In this document: piece by piece, positions 42,366 to 56,686 of the stretch
How positions within the stretch are numbered: position 1 is the first letter of the stretch
Layout: the number at the start of each line of letters is the position of its first letter
Assembly (NCBI GenBank): GCA_022495995.1
Contig: JAFEMH010000732.1
Span: 62,001 to 126,000, forward strand
Length of the DNA stretch: 64,000 bases
Direction of reading: 5' to 3'
Source of the DNA: Adenophora triphylla var. japonica
Lineage: Eukaryota; Streptophyta; Magnoliopsida; Asterales; Campanulaceae
Notes under the pieces: model-generated
Told to the model about the DNA's origin: nothing
Seen by the model: only the letters and a program-made list of their open reading frames with translations
The model's database searches: none
Translations under genes and position numbers: made by a program

Positions 42366-43413
42366 TTTCTCTAATGGAAAAAAGAAAGAAAGAAAGAAAG
42401 GAAGGAGATTTAGGGTAAGCATCTTAAATGGATATGGTACCCATTTAAGAATTGGTGGGAAGAAGCTTAAAGGAGAGGCCACTGAATTTATAAGCAAGAT
42501 GATTGCTCATAAGTCCTTAGACCTTGCATATTCCTTAATTTTACAAGTCCCCCAAGGACTATATTATACTAAAATGAACCAACAAGATTATTAAATTTCA
42601 TTCAAACACTTGTAAAATCTGATTAACTAGTCTTAGGCTTATTTCTTTGATATAACAAACCACAAGTAATATAAGCTCCCTGTTTAGTTGCTCAAACAAT
42701 ATAATGTCCACGACTAATAAGTACATGATGATCCATATTAGATTATAACTCTATAGAGCTAGATAGGGCATAACTAGCACAACAATTAATGTTTAGGGTT
42801 GGACACGTAATGTGGTAGCCAGAGTAAAATCAAAGTTTTATAATCGTTGATTTGTACATGTGGAGCTATAATAACATAATTAATCTTGTTGGAGTCTTCT
42901 AATCAAAAACATCATAAATAGGTACTCTTTCGTATATCTTAAGTAAATTTCCTTAAAAAATGAGATTTGGTTGATTAAAAATAAATATATATTTATTGGA
43001 ACGAGAACCCGTATTAGTAGGTTCCGAATAAGGAAACACCGCACAAGTATTTTATAACAAATACAAATATGCATACAACAATGTATACAATGGGCATAAC
43101 TATTGAGCAGCATGTTTCTTTTATGACAATGTATAAAATGGGCATGGCTCCTTTATAGCAGGCAGGGGTTGTAAAAGAGTTTATTAAAGTAGAAGTACAA
43201 TAACAACAATTTGTTTAAATTGGTTTACTTATCTGCAAAAGGTCTCCCATGAAAGTTACTTCTACAATTACGCTGAGATATGAAAAATCTTGAACGAATA
43301 AAACAAATGTTTTTTTTTTTTTTTTTTTTTTTTTTGTAATCTCACAGTCAAAAACACGCAAAGATTTTATGCACATTTGACCAAGATATTATTTTCTCAA
43401 CCCAAAATGAATA

Positions 43414-43675
43414 CTCTCTCCGTCTCACTCGAAAAGACACAAGTTTATATTTTGGATGTATCATTTAAAAAGACACCCAAAATGAAAACATTTGTATACT
43501 TTTTTAATTTATGGGATCCACTTGTCATACTCACAATAACTATACAGTTACCATCCCCTATCCTACTTTATCTTTCCTAACTCACTTTTTCTACTAACAC
43601 CTACTCCACTATACATACTGTACTTAATTCCCATGCAAGACTAACTTTGTGTCTTTGCGGACGGAACGGATGAAG
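43414..43675. mobile_element. Stowaway-like MITE (copy 2)
   Basis: Duplicate of 1777-2038, nearly identical, including the decayed right end. Confidence 0.7.
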
Positions 43676-44141
43676 CATTTAATTTTATCTTATTTTCCTT
43701 TTGTCCAAAAATAAATGTTCAATTTGTAGTGATCAGTTAATATAATTAAGTCTCTTAACCATCAATTCAGAATTTGTGCCTATGATTATTCTACTGTATG
43801 AACATTAAGAGAACTTGTGAACTTGTGTATATAATCTACTTATTGTACTTCAATTTGATGTCCTTATTTAAAATTTATATTTAAGGACAATTTTTTTTTT
43901 TGACAATAGACATTCATATGGATTTATTTTTTAAATATATATCTTTTAGGATTGAGGGATTAGTATTTTTTTAATGATTTAAAAAGTACATAATTTTTGT
44001 TTTTGTTAAAACTCAATTAAATTGATAATAAAATTAAAATACGACTATTTTTTCGAAACCATAATAATTGTTGACGATTATAGCAAGGTTAAAGTAGTTG
44101 TAACCGAAAAAGAAAAGTTAAAGAGGTTGTTGGGTTAAGGC

Positions 44142-45585
44142 TGTTAGGACCTAACTTCGTGTTTTGATGAAGATTGATCATTTAACGGGACAAATGTTAA
44201 ATGGTCTAAAGTGTCAAGAGAGGAAAGTTGCATATGTTACATGAAGGCCCCTCCAAGTTTCCCATGTTTTTCAACATTGATTTTCACCTCTTATCAAGGC
44301 CACAAAATATTCAATATTAGACTTTATGGAAAGCTAATATGATGGTGTTCGAGAATATGCAATCGGATTTTGCATCCAAACACCCGGTAAAAAGCTTTAT
44401 CCGGATTACCAAAATGGAGAGACAACGATTATCAAAAGCTAAGGGCTCAAAGTGAAAACCTGTTTATCATCAGTGAACTTGGAACTGCAAATGGAGATAT
44501 AGCCAGCCAAGCCTTGTGTTTACACAAGAGAAGAAAAAAACATGTTTGCATAAAACATGGAAATTATGACAACCACTTTGAGTCAATTGCATTGAAGCCC
44601 CGACAAGAATAAATCTTCAACGACTACTTCCTCTCTTTCACTATAAAGCCTTGTGTTCACACAGGAGAAGAAGAAAACATGTTTGCATCAAACATGGAAA
44701 TTATGACAACCACTTTGAGTCAATTGCATTGAATATTGTATTGAAGCCCCAACAAGAATAAACCTTCAACGGCTACTTCCTCTCTTTCACTATAAATTAA
44801 AGTGAAGCCCTTCCACTATCAGTGCCTCTTAACCCCTTCTTTACCATTCCATTACAACCCTTCTTAACCCCTTTGATAACCTTCTGTAACCCTTCCTAAC
44901 ACCACTTTACACATAGCCTTTTTACACCCCTCATATAACCTTCTGCAACCTCTTAACAACCTTCTGCAACCCTTCCTTACACCCTTTACCATTCTTTTAC
45001 AACCCTTCTTAAGCCCTCAACACACAATCTTTTGTAAAATTTCTCAAACCCCTGCATACGTGCAAACCTGGGAAACAACACCAAACATGTTAGTCAAAAA
45101 CCGCAGGCACTTGAGATCGAAATTCAAGTGTATAATTCAAAAGTTGTAAACACTTAAAACTGTACTTTAAGTGTATAATCCGTAATTTGCTTAGTAAGAA
45201 GCAAATCCCTAATTGACCGTACTAATTAGGAAGAGGAAGTTCAAGGAACTTGCCTTCTCAATCTTTGTAACTCTTAAAGTGACCTAGAGTATAGTTGATT
45301 GAGCTCACTTGTCAAGATTGATAGTGGGGGTGGACGTAGGAGGAGTGAACTATGAACCACCTTAAAATTCTTGTGTCTTCTGGTATTTTTCACACACAAA
45401 CATACACTCACACACACACTTACACTAATCACTTTGTCTTTACATTATTTCACTTTATTTATTCCGTTGCACATTACACTCTTGTTATCTAATCAGTTAA
45501 TATCTAACAACTAAGAATTAACGTTAGCTGCCAAAGCTTAACTGCCTGATCTTCTTTTAGTTGATCAAGTATACAGGGCTTTTCA
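44142..45585 (+). mobile_element. Solo LTR, 1.44 kb (copy 2)
   Basis: Duplicate of 2510-3940 with AAGGC at 44137-44141 and 45586-45590 and the same internal tandem duplication. It has a slightly longer CA-rich stretch near 45395-45425. Confidence 0.85.
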
Positions 45586-46950
45586 AAGGCTAATACCAAA
45601 ATAATGTCATAAACCTCATGACTTTTGTCTTAATGTGGGAGCCAAAGAAACCTAATGCACTTCAACAATGGGACTGTATATTTAAATTCGGAATAGAGAA
45701 CGATGCTTTTATCACAAGTGCACTACTTTTGAAACTATTTATTTAATTTAATGAAAAAAATATGAAAATATGATCATATATATATGTGTATTATTATTAT
45801 GTAACGAAGGGGGTTTTTTCAATGCGAGATCTAAAAAATATCTTTCCATCGTGTTATCTTTCTAAAAGGTGTAATTGATGCAAAAAGATAATAACTTCAG
45901 AATTTCATGTAGATAATTAAAATCCTACACTCCATGACTCCCTTCGTCAGACTAAAAGTTCTGCTTTGTTTTATTCTCAAAATGACAAATAATTTATAGT
46001 GTTTTCGATACTTATACTGACACAACATAATGAAACAGATAAATCTATCACTGTTGAATCGAACACAATTATCAGTAATAGATCTTTAATTATCGTCGAA
46101 TCGTGAACGGCAATGAAGAGAGAAACTAAACTTTAGTAAACAGATAGCAACATCAAAATCTGACTGCAAATCTGGTAGGTTACATATATTTATACAATGA
46201 TATTTATATTATATCATTAGTGATTCGATCATTATGGTTTGGTGAAGTGTTATGATATGAAGTGGCAAAACTTCTCATAAAAAATACTATTATACCTTAG
46301 GTGTATAAGAGTAATTCTAGTATTACACCTTATTATATGAGCGGATTGGTTTATAAAAAATGAAATATTTTAATAATTTTTTAAGAAATGTGAAAAATAT
46401 GAAAAAAATTACTCTTATAAATAAACATAAGAGTAGTTATAGTCTTATACATTATGTTTAGGTATAGGAGTGGACTAGTTAATAATAAATTATGAGACTT
46501 TTTTATGATTTTTTTTTAAAATGTGAAAAATTGTGTGTGTTTTTTTTACTCTTATACCTTATATATAAGAGTAATTATAATATTATAACTTAGATATAGG
46601 AGCGAACTCTAAAGTACTATTGTCTTTTGAACAACAATGAGTTTTCATGATTTTTTCGATAAACCGTGAAATTTTATGAATTTTTCATATGGCTAAATAT
46701 TAAACTATTATTCTAAATTACCCAATAAAATAAAGAATTAAACAAATTAAAAAAGATACACTCCTAATATAAAATATAAAAAGGACATCTTTCCAACAAT
46801 AGTGACAAAAATATGCCTCTTTAGTCAATGTACTATAGCCCAAGAAACCAGGCACACACGTCAAAAGACCTGGATATAAAATAGGGAGAAGTTTGACCAA
46901 AATTTTCCTTATCCATGAAGAGTTAGGAAGACTTCTAGCTTGCAACAAGG

Positions 46951-47478
46951 ATGAGCGAGGGAAATAAAGGTAATGGGAAGGAGACTCTTCTTTGGATGGA
47001 TTGTTTGCTAAATGATTCCAAACTCTATGAGTTAGTATCTAAACCAATTCTTGTATCTTGGTTATCTCACACGGTGGATAAATATAGGAGTCAAACATAT
47101 TGGAAATTTGAAGTATTAAAACACTATCTCCCTCCCTTTGTTCTTGAAAATTTAATGGGTGTTCCTTGGCCTCTCTATTCAAGGCAAGTTTCCAGGGTTT
47201 GGGCGCCAAGCAAAGTAGAGTTCTTTAACACGGACAAGACTTATAATGTGCTTTGGAGTCTTAACAACCGGCATATTGAATCTCCTTGTATTCCTTGGAA
47301 GAACCTGTGAAAATCCTTGGCCTAGAAAGCTGCTTTTGTTTCTCTGGATGCAAGACAAATGGCTCTTTATCGACGCAACATTCTTAACACATTATTTCAT
47401 GATTACACTACTCTTTGTCTCGCATTTGTGTTTTGATAAGAGCTCTTTAGTTTCGCCACGTTTCGATAGTTATTGACT
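46951..47478 (+). pseudogene. LINE ORF2 C-terminal fragment (copy 2)
   Basis: Duplicate of 5301-5828 with one amino-acid change (Asn to Lys near residue 32) and the same stop and frameshift. Confidence 0.5.
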
Positions 47479-48820
47479 AACTTTGTTAGTTTTGGAGTTA
47501 ACTAACTAACTAACGGAATAACTGAAGAGGACAAGATAGTAAAATCTGGCTTGATGTCTCGCATGAGACTACATGTCTCGCACGAGACATCTTCTCTGCA
47601 GATTGTGCAGATTCTCTTTCCTTATCCGTCTTGATCTCTTTCTTGGCCCTAATATCGGCCTTCCTAGAACCTTCCTATTGATTTCCTACCATACTTACAA
47701 CTACTTTCTTGGGTCCTCCCTTGTATTTATGGACCATGAATCAAACCTTCTCCTACACACGTGTTTTTGGATTCTCTCCTATACAAATAACACAAAAGAA
47801 CCCTAATTCTCTCTCTAAATTCGTTCTTCATCTCTCTCCTACAAGGATCTCAAGAATTTTTCAATGCTATCCATATACACCTATAATACCTTTATTTAAT
47901 TTTCTTAACTAAAAACTACTCACAATAATAAAATAAATCTAGTTGATTTCATTTTAATTATGAGTTTTAAAAAGAAATTAAAATATATAAAACAATTATT
48001 TTAATCGACGAAAAAATATAATTAGATATAAAATATCGTGTGTAGCATGGGTTCATACCTAGTTTAGATTACAAATATGCAATTAATCTCCATTTAAATA
48101 AAATGAAACCTAATGAAATTTTTGGTGAAAAGTAAGTCAAATACCACTTTTTCAAATCCAAAATTCCAACCGTTATTATAAGAAAATTATATTAATAATA
48201 TTTTTAAAATATTATTATTGATAATATTATCAATTAGTACTACTTTTATAATCTCATTAAGATTTTTTATATATATTTTTGAGCAATTTTGATTAAATCA
48301 ATCATGAAATATAAAATGAGACTATCTTTCTCAAACGGAGAGAGAGAGAGACGTTCATTAAAAAAAATTGAATTTACATTTTTGTCAACTCAAATAAACT
48401 GACCAAATTAAATTATGCAAATTAATCATCTACAGTAAACGTAAGACATTGTTACTAATGTTTTTGATGGTTCATATCACACCCACAAAAATAAGCCCCT
48501 ATTGGCACTCACTAGGGCATGAATGACGTCTATATGACATCAATAACAAAAAAAACTATAAATAAAAAAATATTTTAACACACAACAATACAAACCATAA
48601 ATCATACACAACTCTTGCACAACAACGATAACCACAACAAGGGTGTATCTAACTCTTGTACAACTAACTACAAGTACAATCCCACACATACAACAACTGT
48701 TAAAATTACAAAGTTTATACAACAAGCAATGCATATGGCCAGTGTTCTAAAATGAAGGCTAGGCACCCGCTTAGACAAGGCCTAGGCGCTAGGAGGGATT
48801 CGGGTGCCGCGATTTTTCAC
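47479..48820. other. Non-coding stretch (copy 2)
   Basis: Duplicate of 5829-7173, including the dyad at 47553-47591. No gene seen. Confidence 0.5.
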
Positions 48821-49936
48821 TATGAGGGTGACTGCTTTCAAGGACTCAGGTTAGATGTCATAAGGGCATTTATTCTAAGATCCGTACGACACTAGAGTAT
48901 AACATGCCTAATTTGAGTGGGAATTTCGTCGTAGCATACATTTTATATTGTAAGTGACTATAATACGACCTCAGAAAGTGATTGAATAATCTCTGCTTCA
49001 TCACTGTGTGAGTTCTATTGATTATTAGGTGATCACATTTATGGCCTAAGTGACTTAGAACTATGTTAATAATCTAAAGATTAATGACGCTACTTTTGCA
49101 TGTCGACCAAAGGGCTTTGCACTTACAATCAGCCTCGCGGAGCATTGCTGAAAAGCTGTTAATCTAAAGATGATTGGCATAAGGGTATAAGGAAGATAAT
49201 TATGATATAGATCTATGTTTATTGAATCAATATACGGACGATCATATTGAACATACGGTTCAAAAAGTTGATCTTGAGCACGTAAACTGATTGGGATTTA
49301 AGCATCGTTTATGAGGGGTTAAAGGTGTTTAAATTGATATAATCATATTGTCTAGGGCATTGAAGATATTTTTTACTAACAGGACGTGCTATGTTGGTAG
49401 ATGGTTTTTGATATAACACTCCTACCCTTTTTATACTTTCCTTGTCTGGTCACACGCCTCAGTTCGTGTATGAATGCATCAACATTGCATGGGCCTTGAG
49501 AATATATTGTGGTATGAGAGGCATTCCTATTTTGAACGAGTGAGAGATGTTCGACTTGGACTCTTGGTACCTATCTTGATACGTTAAAAATAGGATATTA
49601 CCAAGTTCTTGTTGGATTGTGACTGTGGCCAAGTTAACTATATAAAGGGTCTTTACCCTCATAATATTACACTTGAAAAATATATCTCTTCCAATATATT
49701 ATCTCTGTTGGATTGCCTTCTCTAAGCTACCATCGAGACCTATGAATTTGAGAGTGGAATACATTATCAATATCAGTAATATTGATTGGACGAGAAACGC
49801 GTGGTGATTGCAGGATCGATAGAGATAATCAAGGGTTCGTATCACAAGCATAATTCTTTTGCACAACGAGCTTCGGATTTAATCCTACGTGGTAATCCTA
49901 GAACTTGTTATATGTATATATTTCCATCAAGTTACA
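48821..49936 (+). mobile_element. Solo LTR with TA..CA ends (copy 2)
   Basis: Same 1116-bp length as 7174-8289, with TTCAC at 48816-48820 and 49937-49941. Confidence 0.6.
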
Positions 49937-50152
49937 TTCACATTAATAAAAATTCTTCTTCAATTAATACTCAATAACAAAAATACATCCAACCTTCAAC
50001 ATCATCAACAACAACAACAAAAACAAATGGCCAAAAATATTGGATATTGCTAAATCAGAGGTTTTTGCATTAACACATGTATACATAAGTCCTGATAATC
50101 TACTTAACAGTTAGATGGATAGAATGTGAAGACTCTCCTTTTGAACAGATAA

Positions 50153-50491
50153 TTTGATAATCCCAATATCTCTTCTCAACCAGTTATAGATCAGAGTAAA
50201 TCCAACGAAATTCATCGATTGGAGTTTCCGATAGTCCCTATGCCATCAAAGGCATCTACAGATATGTTTTAAGTTACATCATCAGACAAAGATGTAGCAC
50301 ATGCCTTGGAAGATTTATTGAAAGGTAAGACGAATGATACCAGAAGAAAAATAGATAAGGGGAAAAGAAAGCTAGATGCATATAGAGGTGGAAATGGTGA
50401 TGGGGAAATAATTTGGGATATCGTAGGTTCAAAGCTTCCGATATACCCAGAAATAATTGGGGTATACCAAAACCTCCTTGAAATGCTCTGA
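50153..50491 (+). pseudogene. Decayed coding segment, unknown protein (copy 2)
   Basis: Duplicate of 8506-8844 with the same in-frame TAA and only a few codon changes, so the decay preceded the duplication. Confidence 0.35.
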
Positions 50492-51619
50492 ACAACGACC
50501 TTTTGATAATGCTAAGGATGTTTCATAGCATATCTGATATAGACTTTGTATGACCATTTTTAAACTGAAAATCCCCTCATAGCAAAATATATGCATTGAA
50601 AACAGAAAATGTATGAAATGACTGATCTGAAATTGGTAATGAAAGGTTTTGAGTGTTTGGTGTGTGTGTGAGAGAGAGAGAGAGAAATCTGGAGAGAGAA
50701 AGGGATGTGGGAATAGATGTACTTCGGAAAACTCTGCTGGAAGCCACTAGTTCGGCCGCCGTTGGAGTTTTCTCAAGCGGAAAATATAAGAAAGAGGTTA
50801 TCAAGGGGAAGATTGTTAAATGGAATTGGTGTGGTGAAACTGAAGGACAGGCTTCTCTATTTATAATGCAAGATGATTGTTCACAAGTCCTTAGACTTTG
50901 CCTATATTATGTATTGATCGGTCCCTCAAGTAATAGATTATACTAATATGAACCAACAAGTTTATTAAGTTTCATTCTAATACTCATACATTCTGATCAA
51001 CTAACCTTATTCTCTCTTTTTTTAATCCTGCTTAAATGACTCATTTACTTTCATTATAGCTGGTTAATGGTTTGTGTTAAAGTAATATTCTCAGCTTCTA
51101 GCCTAGACTTCATAGTTTATCAAAACAAATATTATCCAGAACATCAATTGTATATAAATTTTAATACTACCTTTCTAATCTCTCAAGTAATAATATTCGC
51201 TTCCTTCCATCCCACTTAATCAACAAGCTTTCCTCGATTATAGATGGCTAATGTTTTGTATAAACATAGTAATATTCACAAGTAGTATATGTTCCATGCC
51301 TACTTAGTCAAACTATATTGTCCACGGCTGATAAGTACGTGATAATCAATCTTTAGATTATAGCTTTATATGACTACATAGGGCATAACCAGCACATCAA
51401 ATGATTAAGGTTGGATGCGTAGTGTAGTTGACGGAGTGAAATCAATGTTAATATATACAAAAACGTCATGCTTGGTTATCTAACCGGTACACGTGGAATT
51501 GTAATAACATAATTATTCTTGTAGCGTATAATATTCTAATCTTTAACCCCAAAAATAGGTACTCGTCTTTACAATTTAACTAAATTTCTTTACGAATGAA
51601 TATTTAGTTTATTGATAAT

Positions 51620-53033
51620 TGATGAAGGGAAATTATTATGACAAGTTAGGATTTGATTTTAACTATTTTTATTTGTTATTATTTTATTATTTTCGGAATT
51701 TATTTTAAATAGGTAATATTTTTTGTATTAGAAGTATATTAGAACTTTATTTTAAGGTTTTATTGATTGATTAGGTTACTATATAGACTAGGGTTATTTT
51801 GGGAAGTTTTTGACTTGTTTTTCAAGTCCTAGAGTCACTATATAATTAGGGTTAATTGTAATTCCGAATTTAAGTTGTTGATTAATAAAATTTGAGTATT
51901 TACTCTTTAGTTTTCTCGAGCGAAAATTGACGATTGATTGCTAAATTTCTCGAGCGAAATTCTGTGATTAATCTTTATCAAGTCATCCGCTACGTCAGTT
52001 GGTATCAGATTCCGGTTCGTTCTAGGAAGAATGAGACGAGGAAAGAAGGCCACTATGGAAGCGATCTACGAGAGAGATGAGGCGGTTCTGGAAGAACGTA
52101 TCAGATCCATCGTAGATCAACGTATGGAGTTGTTGATTGAACAGTTAACGGGCAGAATGACCGAAGTGTTCAATCAACAGGCTCGGCGGAATCATCCTAA
52201 ACCTGGTGACAGCGATGGACAGCGAGACTGGGAGGTGGATTCTGATGCTGGTGATATTTCGTGGCCTTTCGTCGAATCGGCAACAACCGAACTTTCTATC
52301 GATTGGTCAATACCTCCAAAATATGATAAGTGTGATTGTGAAATCTGTCAATTACCAACATCTCTTCATATGGGTATACCAATGGTTGGCGTTGAATCTT
52401 CACAAGATAAATTGATTTGGAAGTTTGACATTGGTCATCCTTACGAAGATCCTTTCAATGTTGATAGTTCTAATGTTTCAGATTCTTGGTTCTTCAAAAA
52501 GATGATTATTGAGAACTTTCTCATGAATGGGTGGACAGGCTGGATGGATATCATGACGAGTGGTACTAAATTTAAAGTCCGTCAAATAGTTCCAAGTGCT
52601 TCAATTCAAGCAAAACATAAAATTCGAGGACAAATTTTCTTCAAACAGGGGAGAATGATGAAGGGAAATTATTATGACAAGTTAGGATTTCATTTTAACT
52701 ATTTTTATTTGTTATTATTTTATTATTTTCGGAATTTATTTTAAATAGGTAATATTTTTGGTATTAGAAGTATATTAGGACTTTATTTTAAGGTTTTATT
52801 GATTGATTAGGTTACTATATAGACTAGGGTTATTTTGGGAAGTTTTTGACTTGTTTTTCAAGTCCTAGAGTTACTATATAATTATGGTTAATTGTAATTC
52901 CGAATTTAAGTTGTTGATTAATAAAATTTGAGTGTTTACTCTTCAGTTTTCTCGAGCGAAAATTGACGATTGATTGCTGAATTTCTCGAGCGAAATTCTG
53001 TTATTAATCTTTATCAAGTCTTCCGCTACGTCA
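51620..53033 (+). mobile_element. Small non-autonomous LTR retrotransposon (copy 2)
   Basis: Same 1414-bp structure as 9992-11405: LTRs 51620-51997 and 52656-53033, ATAAT at 51615-51619 and 53034-53038, and the same primer-binding site and purine tract. Confidence 0.92.
52031..52744 (+). CDS. 237-aa protein of the small LTR element (copy 2)
   Basis: Full-length duplicate of the protein at 10403-11116. Compared with copy 1 it has Ile for Met in LLMEQ, Val for Leu in TELFN, His for Gln in RRNQP, and Thr for Ala in IMASG, plus at least one silent change. Replacement changes outnumber silent ones, so there is no sign of strong constraint since the duplication, though the sample is tiny. Confidence 0.6.
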   Translation: MRRGKKATMEAIYERDEAVLEERIRSIVDQRMELLIEQLTGRMTEVFNQQARRNHPKPGDSDGQRDWEVDSDAGDISWPFVESATTELSIDWSIPPKYDKCDCEICQLPTSLHMGIPMVGVESSQDKLIWKFDIGHPYEDPFNVDSSNVSDSWFFKKMIIENFLMNGWTGWMDIMTSGTKFKVRQIVPSASIQAKHKIRGQIFFKQGRMMKGNYYDKLGFHFNYFYLLLFYYFRNLF

Positions 53034-53686
53034 ATAATAAATGTATTCCCGTTGAAACGTGAACCAGTATTATTAGATTTAAGTTAGTAACGTACACTAC
53101 ATGAGTAGATTTTTTGTACACCTTCTTACTATCATAATAAGTGCATACTTCTACACATAGAAGAGTCATCAACACAAAGCTAAAGTGTTTCCTTGAGGAT
53201 GTTTAGAGTTTTCAAGATGACAAATTGAAAATGTATAAAATGGACATGACTCATGAACAGTTCACTATAATGGCCCGGGGGTTGTCAGGGAGTTTATTAA
53301 AGTAGAAGTGTAATATCATCAATTTATATAAATTGGTATACTCATCTGCAAGTCTCAATAAAAAAAAAAGATTGAATATATCAATAAAGATTTTTTCTAG
53401 CAAATATATCAATATAGATTTTGGTAATCTCAATATCTCACGTCTAAATACACAAGGATTTTAAGCACATTTGACCAAATGTGTTATTTTCTCTGCCCAA
53501 AAGGAAAAAGTACAATAAACATCTTTGATGGATTAGCAAAATTAAGAAAATCTAGTAAAGAAAAGAAGTGAAAGTCTCATTTTTCCTCTGTTTGTATTAT
53601 CTTCATTTTAAGAATGATTTGTTCTTTAGCATTGCTATAAATAAAATTTGTAAGGTACATCAAAAACAATGTTAATGTGGACTATC

Positions 53687-53691
53687 AAAAC
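53687..53691 (+). other. Empty target site of the Copia element
   Basis: AAAAC occurs once here (CTATCAAAACTAAAATGAAT), whereas copy 1 has it on both sides of the Copia insertion. Confidence 0.95.
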
Positions 53692-54070
53692 TAAAATGAA
53701 TCTGTTTGAAACAATTGATCCAACTGCAACATCCTTCCCATTAAGTTGGGGTTTATTTATTATTAGTGTTTTCAAAGTAAAATTATGAGTTAGGGTTTCA
53801 CCATTTGAAGTTGTTAAAGATTTATTTTTCACATATTGATCCACCTCAAAATAATAATATTATTGGAACGAGAACCCGTATTATTAGGTTCTGAATAAGG
53901 AAACACTGCACAAGTAATTAATAGAAATTACATACTTATATGCATACAACAATGTATAAAATGGGCATAACTCTTGAGCAACATGTTTCTTTTATGACAA
54001 TGTATATAATGGGCATGGCTCCTTTATTGCAGTCAGTCAAGGGTTGTAAAAGAATTTAGTAAAGTAGAAG

Positions 54071-54297
54071 TATAGTGTATAGTGTATAGTGTACAGAGTA
54101 TAGGGTATAGTGTATAGTGTATAGTGTATAATGTATAGTGTATAGTGTATAGTGTATAGGGTATAGGGTATAGGGTATAGGGTATAGGGTATACTGTATA
54201 GGGTATAGTGTATAGTGTATAGGGTATAGGGTATAGGGTATAGGGTATAGTGTATAGGGTATAGTGTATAGTGTATAGGGTATAGGGTATAGGGTAT
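54071..54297 (+). repeat. Degenerate 7-mer array (copy 2)
   Basis: Counterpart of 19346-19537, longer by about five 7-bp units. This is ordinary array length drift. Confidence 0.9.
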
Positions 54298-55179
54298 TTA
54301 TTGACTCATATTTATTTTTTTAGTGTAATTTAAAATAATTTTCATGTTTTATATAATTATAAAGAATGATATTTATTAAATTAAAATTAATAAATATTTA
54401 TGTGGTATTTATTTTTTCAAAAATAATATTTATTGACTCATATTTATTTTTATGAGAGTAATTTAAAATAACTTTCATATTTTACATAAAAAAATAATGA
54501 TATTTATTAAATTAAAATTTAAAAAATATTTATCATTTATTTATTTTTTCAAAAATATCATAAATATTTATGATATTTTAATGTTTTTTAGTTTGTTATT
54601 TTGTTATTTAGTTCTAAAAATAAACAAAAATTTCATTTTATTATCAGCAACGGAATATTTCTGTCGCTGATAAATAAAAAAATATTAACTTATCAGCAGC
54701 GGAAATATTCCGTCGGTGTTTAATAAAAAAAAACATTTAATTTCACCGTCGAAATATTTTCGACGCTGATAAATTAAAAAAAATTAATTATTCAGCGGCG
54801 GAAATATTTCGTCGGTGTAATATTCCAAAAAATAAAAATAGAAAATATTTTAATTTCACCGTCAGAATATTTCCGACGCTGTTAAAGAAAAAAAATAAAA
54901 AATGATATATTTCCACCGTCGGAATATTTCCGTCGCTGATAAAGATTTAGCGGCGGAATATTCCGTCGGTAAATCAACCGCGAAAATAGTGGAGGTAATT
55001 AAACGAATATTCGAGGAATATTCGTTTTAGCGGCGGAATTTAGCGGCGGAATTAAATTCCGTCGCTAAATTTGACGCCAAAATAATTCCGACGCTAAAGC
55101 TTATATTCCCCCGCTATTTAGCGACGGAATGAGTCCGTCGCTGATAATTCCGTCGCTAAAACACCTGTTTCTGGTAGTG
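54298..55179 (-). mobile_element. CACTA-type element end (copy 2)
   Basis: Counterpart of 19538-20423. The CACTACCAGAAACAGG terminus is at 55179 on the minus strand. Confidence 0.7.
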
Positions 55180-55502
55180 TCGGATTCCGTCTCTAAATTA
55201 GAGACGGAATCTGAATCCGTCTCTAATTTAGAGACGGAATCTGAATCCGTCTCTAATTTAGAGACGAATTCAGATTCCGTCTCTAAATTTTAGAGACGGG
55301 TTTTGTATCTGTCTCTAAAATAGAGACAGATTCAGAATCCGTCTCGAATTAGAGATAGATTCGAGAATCCGTTTCTAAATTAGAGAGGCAGATTCGGAAT
55401 CGTCTCTAAACTTTAGAGACAGATTTTAACCCATTTCTAATTTAGAGACAGATTTTTGAATCCGTCTCTAATTTAGTGACAGATTCAACATCTGTCTCTA
55501 AA
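55180..55502. repeat. GAGACGGA/TCCGTCTC palindromic array (copy 2)
   Basis: Counterpart of 20424-20715 with one more palindromic unit. Between about 55336 and 55410 several CAG triplets of copy 1 appear as CGAG, GCAG or CGG. Confidence 0.7.
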
Positions 55503-56524
55503 TTTGACTTTTCTTCTATATACTTTCATTTGTTTAGTTTTTTTCTATCTTTTTTTATATAACTTTTTCTAAAAAAATCACTAATTAACAAAGGCTAAAA
55601 TATTGTTTTCTAGTCAATAAAAATTTTTTAAAAAATAAAAAATAAATATAGGGTAATCCGTCTCTCTTTTGACTTTTCTTCTATATATATATTTTCATTT
55701 GTTTAGTTTTTTTCTATCTTTTTTTATATAACTTTTTCTAAAAAAAACCACTAATTAACAAAGGCTAAAATATTATTTTCTAGTCAATAAAATTTTATTA
55801 AAAAAATAAAAAATAAATATAGGGTAGTCCGTCCCTCTTTTGACTTTTCTTCTATATACTTTCATTTGTTTAGTTTTTTTTCTATCTTTTTTTATGTAAC
55901 TTTTTCTAAAAAAAACCACTAATTAAAAAAGGCTAAAATATTATTTTCTAGTCAATAAAATTTTTTTTAAAAAAATAAAAAATAAATATAGGATAGTCCG
56001 TCCCTCTTTTGACTTTTCTTCTATATACTTTCATTTGTTTAGTTTTTTTCTATCTTTTTTTATATAACTTTTTCTAAAAAAAACCACTAATTAACAAAGG
56101 CTAAAATATTGTTTTCTAGTCAATAAAAAAATTTTAAAAAAATAAAAATTAAATATAGGGTAGTCCGTCCCTTTTTTGACTTTTCTTCTATATACTTTCA
56201 TTTGTTTAGTTTTTTTCTATATTTTTTATATAACTTTTTCTAAAAAAAACCACTTATTAACAAAGGCTAAAATATTGTTTTCTAGTCAATAAAAAATTCT
56301 AAAAAAATAAAAAATAAATATAGGGTGGTCCGTCCCTCTTTTGTATTTTCTTCTATATACTTTCATTTGTTTAGTTTTTTCTATCTCTTTTTATATAACT
56401 TTTTCAAATAAAAACCACTAATTAACAAAGGCTAAAATATTATTTTCTAGTCAATAAAAAATTCTTATAAAAATAAAAAATAAATATAGGGTGGTCCGTC
56501 CCTCTTTTGACTTTTCTTCTATAA
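55503..56524 (+). repeat. ~165-bp tandem repeat, six units (copy 2)
   Basis: Counterpart of 20716-21737 with the same number of units, unlike the 7-mer arrays, which changed length. Confidence 0.92.
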
Positions 56525-56686
56525 GGGATAAGGTATAGGTATACGACTTAGGGTATAGGGTATAAGATTTAGGGTATAGGGTATAGGATTTAGGGTTTAG
56601 GGGTTAGGGTTTAGGGTATAGGATTTAGGGTATAGGGTATAGGATTTAGGGTTTAGGGGTTAGGGTTTAGGGTTTAGGATTTAGGG
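56525..56686 (+). repeat. Telomere-like array left of the LINE (copy 2)
   Basis: Counterpart of 21738-21900, ending in GGATTTAGGG (56677-56686). Confidence 0.88.
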